Assembly: GCA_002297965.1 (NCBI GenBank)
Contig: DBLF01000057.1
Location: 6,450 to 13,330, forward strand
Source of the DNA: Candidatus Segatella papionis
GTDB lineage: Bacteria; Bacteroidota; Bacteroidia; Bacteroidales; Bacteroidaceae
Reading direction: 5' to 3'
DNA: 6,881 nt
The notes below the pieces were generated by a model. That model had not been told where the DNA came from. It saw nothing but the letters and a program-made list of their open reading frames with translations, and ran no database searches. Of this stretch, positions 4,207 through 6,881 are shown piece by piece; positions within the stretch are counted from its first letter, which is position 1; each line of letters begins with the position of its first letter. A program made the translations under genes and the position numbers.

Positions 4207-6881
4207 TTACTTCACCTCAGCTACAGCAACTTCCTCGGCAGCCTCGTTCTTAATCTTGCGACCAAGCACGATGTAAGCCATTGGAGATGCAATGAAGATA
4301 GATGACAAGGTACCGAATACGACACCGAGAATCATTGCGAATGCGAAGCTGCGGATGCTGTCACCACCGAGGATGAAGATGCAAAGCAACACGAGCAATG
4401 TAGAGGTAGAGGTATTGATGGTACGTGCCAAGGTCTCATTGATAGATGCATTGAAGATCTGCTGGCGGTCTCCCTTTGGATGCAACTTCAAGTTCTCACG
4501 GATACGGTCGAACACAACCACCTTATCGTTGATAGAGTAACCTACCACGGTCAGGATGGCACCGATGAAGGTCTGGTCGATCTCCAATGAGAATGGAACG
4601 ATGCCCCACAAGAGTGAGTAGAAACCGATAACGGTCAAGGCATCGAATGCCAAAGCTACGGTAGAACCTACAGAGAATGCTACGTTGCGGAAACGGAGCA
4701 AGATGTAGAGGAAGATGGCGATCAATGCGAAGAGCACACTGTAGATGGCACCCATCGTGATGTCCTTAGCCACTGATGGACCTACCTTTGTACTACTGAT
4801 GATAGAACCACCCTGGCGAACGTCTGGGTTCTTGAATGCATCAACACTCTTCTGAGATACCAAACCTGCCTTCTTCAAAGCGGTATAGAGGATAGTCTCA
4901 GCCTCATCATCAACGGTAGGGCTGTTGCTCTCAATCATATAGTTGGTAGAAACACGGATAGTCTTACCATCTGTACCGATGGCAATGGCACCTGTGTTAG
5001 CCTTTGTTCCATCTGCATTGACAAATGCATCGCCAAGAACGGTGCGAATCTGCTCTGGCTCTACAGGGTTCTCGAACTGAACTACATAGTTGCGACCACC
5101 CGTGAAGTCGATGCTCTTACTCAATCCACGTACGAAGAAGCTACCGATGAATACGACAGCTGCGATGATGGTGATGGTGAAGGTAGTCTTGTACATAGAC
5201 ATGAACTTGTACTTCTTACCCTGCATCAAGTTGTGAGAGATAGGAGTATCAAACTTGCAGTGCATCCACTTGTCGTGGTTCAACTTGTGGTCGTAAACCA
5301 AACGAGTCAAGAACACAGCTGTGAAGAATGACACGATGATACCAATGATCCAAGTGGTAGCGAAACCACGAACAGGACCAGTACCTGTAACGAGCAAGAT
5401 GACACCTGTAATCAAGGAAGTCAAGTTAGAGTCGAAGATGGCAGAGAAAGCGTTGCCGTAACCAGCAGCCACAGCCTGCTTCATACCCTTGCCAGAGCGA
5501 AGCTCCTCCTTGATGCGCTCATAGATAAGCACGTTGGCATCGACGGCAGTACCAAGCGACAAGACCATACCGGCAAGACCAGGCAAGGTAAGTGCGGCTT
5601 GGAAGGACGTCAGGATACCCAGTGTGAAGAATACATTGACGAGCAAAGCCAAGTTAGCCATCATACCAGGAATGATGTTGTACATCATCACCATGTAAAT
5701 CATCAAGAGCACGAAAGCCACTACGAATGAGATGATACCCATCTGGATAGACTGAGCACCGAGGGTAGGACCTACGACCTCCTCCTGGACGATACGAGCA
5801 GGAGCTGGCATACGACCAGACTTCAAAGTATTAGCCAAGTCCTTGGTATCCTCGATAGTGAAGTTACCAGAAATCTGAGAGCTACCACCATCAATCTCGC
5901 CATTGACACGAGGAGCAGAATATACTACGCCGTCCAATACGATAGCGATAGCCTTGCCCACGTTGGCCTTGGTCATCTGAGCCCACTTGCGTGCGCCCTC
6001 TGTATTCATCTTCATGCTTACCACTGGAGAACCCATCTGGTCGAACTCGTCCTTGGCATCGGTGATTACATCACCCTCCAAAGGAGCACGACCTGTGGTG
6101 GTAGTCACCTTCAAGGCATGAAGCTCATAGATATTCTTTGCTTTGATACCATCGGCTGGCTTAGCACTCCAAAGGAGCTTCAAGTCTGATGGCAATACAC
6201 GCTTAGCAACTTGAGAGTAGATAATCTTGTTGATAGCGGCAGTATCGCGAACGCTAGCATAACCTACTGTGCTCAAGCCACCACCGAGCTGCAAACGAGC
6301 CAACAATGGATGAGCCTTGATGGCAGCTGCATTCTGAGCCTCCTCACCAACATTCTCAGCGACATCGTCCTTCTTCTTGATAGAGAACTTAGTCTCAGCC
6401 TTTTTAGGCTCTGCCTTGGCAACCTGCTTCTTGGCAGCGGCAGAACCAGAAGCTACAGAGTCTTTCTTCTCCTCGCCGTTGTCGCCATTGGCGATGCGAG
6501 TATCGAGCTGCTGGAGGTAAGGAGCGATTTCCTCAGAGTTATAAGTCTCCCAGAACTCAAGGTTAGCACTACCCTGGAGCATCTTACGCATACGCTCAGG
6601 CTGGCTGATACCAGGCATCTCGACCATGATACGGCCCTGCTGACCTTCCAACTTCTGGATGTTAGGCTGAACTACACCGAACTTATCGATACGAGTGCGA
6701 ACCACATTGAATGAGTTGTCGATAGCATCCTGCACAGAAGCACGGATAGCCTTCTCCACCTCGGCATCGCTGCTCTGAGGAGAAACCTTGCCCTGCAACT
6801 GCTGGGTTGCGAACACCTCTGCTAGTTTATGACCAGGTGCGCTCTTGTGATAAGCGTTGATGAAAAGTGACACGAAGTCAC
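4207..6881 (-). CDS. secDF: Protein translocase SecDF fusion (5' end outside window)
   Basis: SecDF is an inner-membrane RND-type factor that uses the proton gradient to help the SecYEG/SecA channel export proteins. The visible part is 890 codons and still open at the right edge; the N-terminus (first membrane segment and part of the first periplasmic domain) is missing. Numbering the valine codon at 6873 as 1, residues 1-360 are SecD periplasmic sequence, including VRTRIDKFGV (58-67) and SANLEFWET (102-110). Membrane segments follow at about 377-526, then the SecF half with a membrane segment at about 563-582, DFTGG (589-593), a periplasmic domain and further segments at about 708-870. Proton-path residues look intact: D445 (AVDANV), D783 (INDKVVVFDR) and R817 (LARTINTS), matching D340, D637 and R671 of Thermus SecDF by motif; the 34-residue spacing of the last two is also kept. 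Residues about 131-185 are a Lys/Ala/Glu-rich, low-complexity insert. One-chain SecDF is usual in Bacteroidetes. Confidence 0.97.
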   Translation of the reverse strand, partial: DFVSLFINAYHKSAPGHKLAEVFATQQLQGKVSPQSSDAEVEKAIRASVQDAIDNSFNVVRTRIDKFGVVQPNIQKLEGQQGRIMVEMPGISQPERMRKMLQGSANLEFWETYNSEEIAPYLQQLDTRIANGDNGEEKKDSVASGSAAAKKQVAKAEPKKAETKFSIKKKDDVAENVGEEAQNAAAIKAHPLLARLQLGGGLSTVGYASVRDTAAINKIIYSQVAKRVLPSDLKLLWSAKPADGIKAKNIYELHALKVTTTTGRAPLEGDVITDAKDEFDQMGSPVVSMKMNTEGARKWAQMTKANVGKAIAIVLDGVVYSAPRVNGEIDGGSSQISGNFTIEDTKDLANTLKSGRMPAPARIVQEEVVGPTLGAQSIQMGIISFVVAFVLLMIYMVMMYNIIPGMMANLALLVNVFFTLGILTSFQAALTLPGLAGMVLSLGTAVDANVLIYERIKEELRSGKGMKQAVAAGYGNAFSAIFDSNLTSLITGVILLVTGTGPVRGFATTWIIGIIVSFFTAVFLTRLVYDHKLNHDKWMHCKFDTPISHNLMQGKKYKFMSMYKTTFTITIIAAVVFIGSFFVRGLSKSIDFTGGRNYVVQFENPVEPEQIRTVLGDAFVNADGTKANTGAIAIGTDGKTIRVSTNYMIESNSPTVDDEAETILYTALKKAGLVSQKSVDAFKNPDVRQGGSIISSTKVGPSVAKDITMGAIYSVLFALIAIFLYILLRFRNVAFSVGSTVALAFDALTVIGFYSLLWGIVPFSLEIDQTFIGAILTVVGYSINDKVVVFDRIRENLKLHPKGDRQQIFNASINETLARTINTSTSTLLVLLCIFILGGDSIRSFAFAMILGVVFGTLSSIFIASPMAYIVLGRKIKNEAAEEVAVAEVK

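Noticed and set aside
6211..6714. Plus-strand open frame of 167 codons opposite secDF
   Set aside because: It overlaps the well-supported SecD domain and has no recognisable motif.
6871..6873. GTG start codon for secDF
   Set aside because: The frame stays open to the window edge and the known family N-terminus is missing, so this codon is an internal valine.

Overview
The window looks like chromosomal DNA from a Bacteroidales bacterium, most probably Prevotella/Segatella or a close relative. Four things point there: a single-chain SecDF fusion, a Bacteroidetes-type FabI, promoters of the TTTG-N19/20-TAnnTTTG type, and starts without a clear Shine-Dalgarno sequence. The genus is an inference; the order-level placement is firmer.

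Layout: (1) 122-1543, minus strand: a P-loop ATPase of the archaeal-type ATPase/DUF234 family, with a winged-helix region and a C-terminal PD-(D/E)XK-like nuclease signature. It looks like an accessory gene and is visibly AT-richer than its neighbours. (2) 1544-1908: a divergent intergenic region. On the ATPase side are two 45-bp palindromes, each built from the half-site ATAACTTGCCAAAA; the nearer one contains a good promoter for the ATPase. On the other side are the fabI promoter and a leader of about 118 nt that can fold. (3) 1909-2766, plus strand: fabI, the enoyl-ACP reductase of fatty-acid synthesis. It is followed by three 16-bp palindromes at exact 22-bp spacing, the last running into a T-tract (terminator). 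(4) 2940-3878, minus strand: an endonuclease/exonuclease/phosphatase-family protein, convergent with fabI. (5) 3970-4041, plus strand: tRNA-Arg(CCT) with a near-perfect Bacteroidetes promoter, divergent from (4) and closed by a strong hairpin that can terminate in both directions. (6) 4207-6881, minus strand: secDF, cut by the right edge so that its N-terminus is missing.

The genes do not form one operon. FabI, SecDF and tRNA-Arg are housekeeping functions (membrane lipid synthesis, protein export, translation), each with its own signals. The ATPase is the odd one out. Its core promoter is placed inside a perfect inverted repeat: the -33 element lies in one arm and the -7 element in the other. 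A second, promoter-weakened copy of the unit lies 53 bp upstream. This is the most interesting signal in the window and suggests DNA-level autoregulation, perhaps by the ATPase's own winged-helix region. That link is an inference. No complete new multi-gene system is visible.
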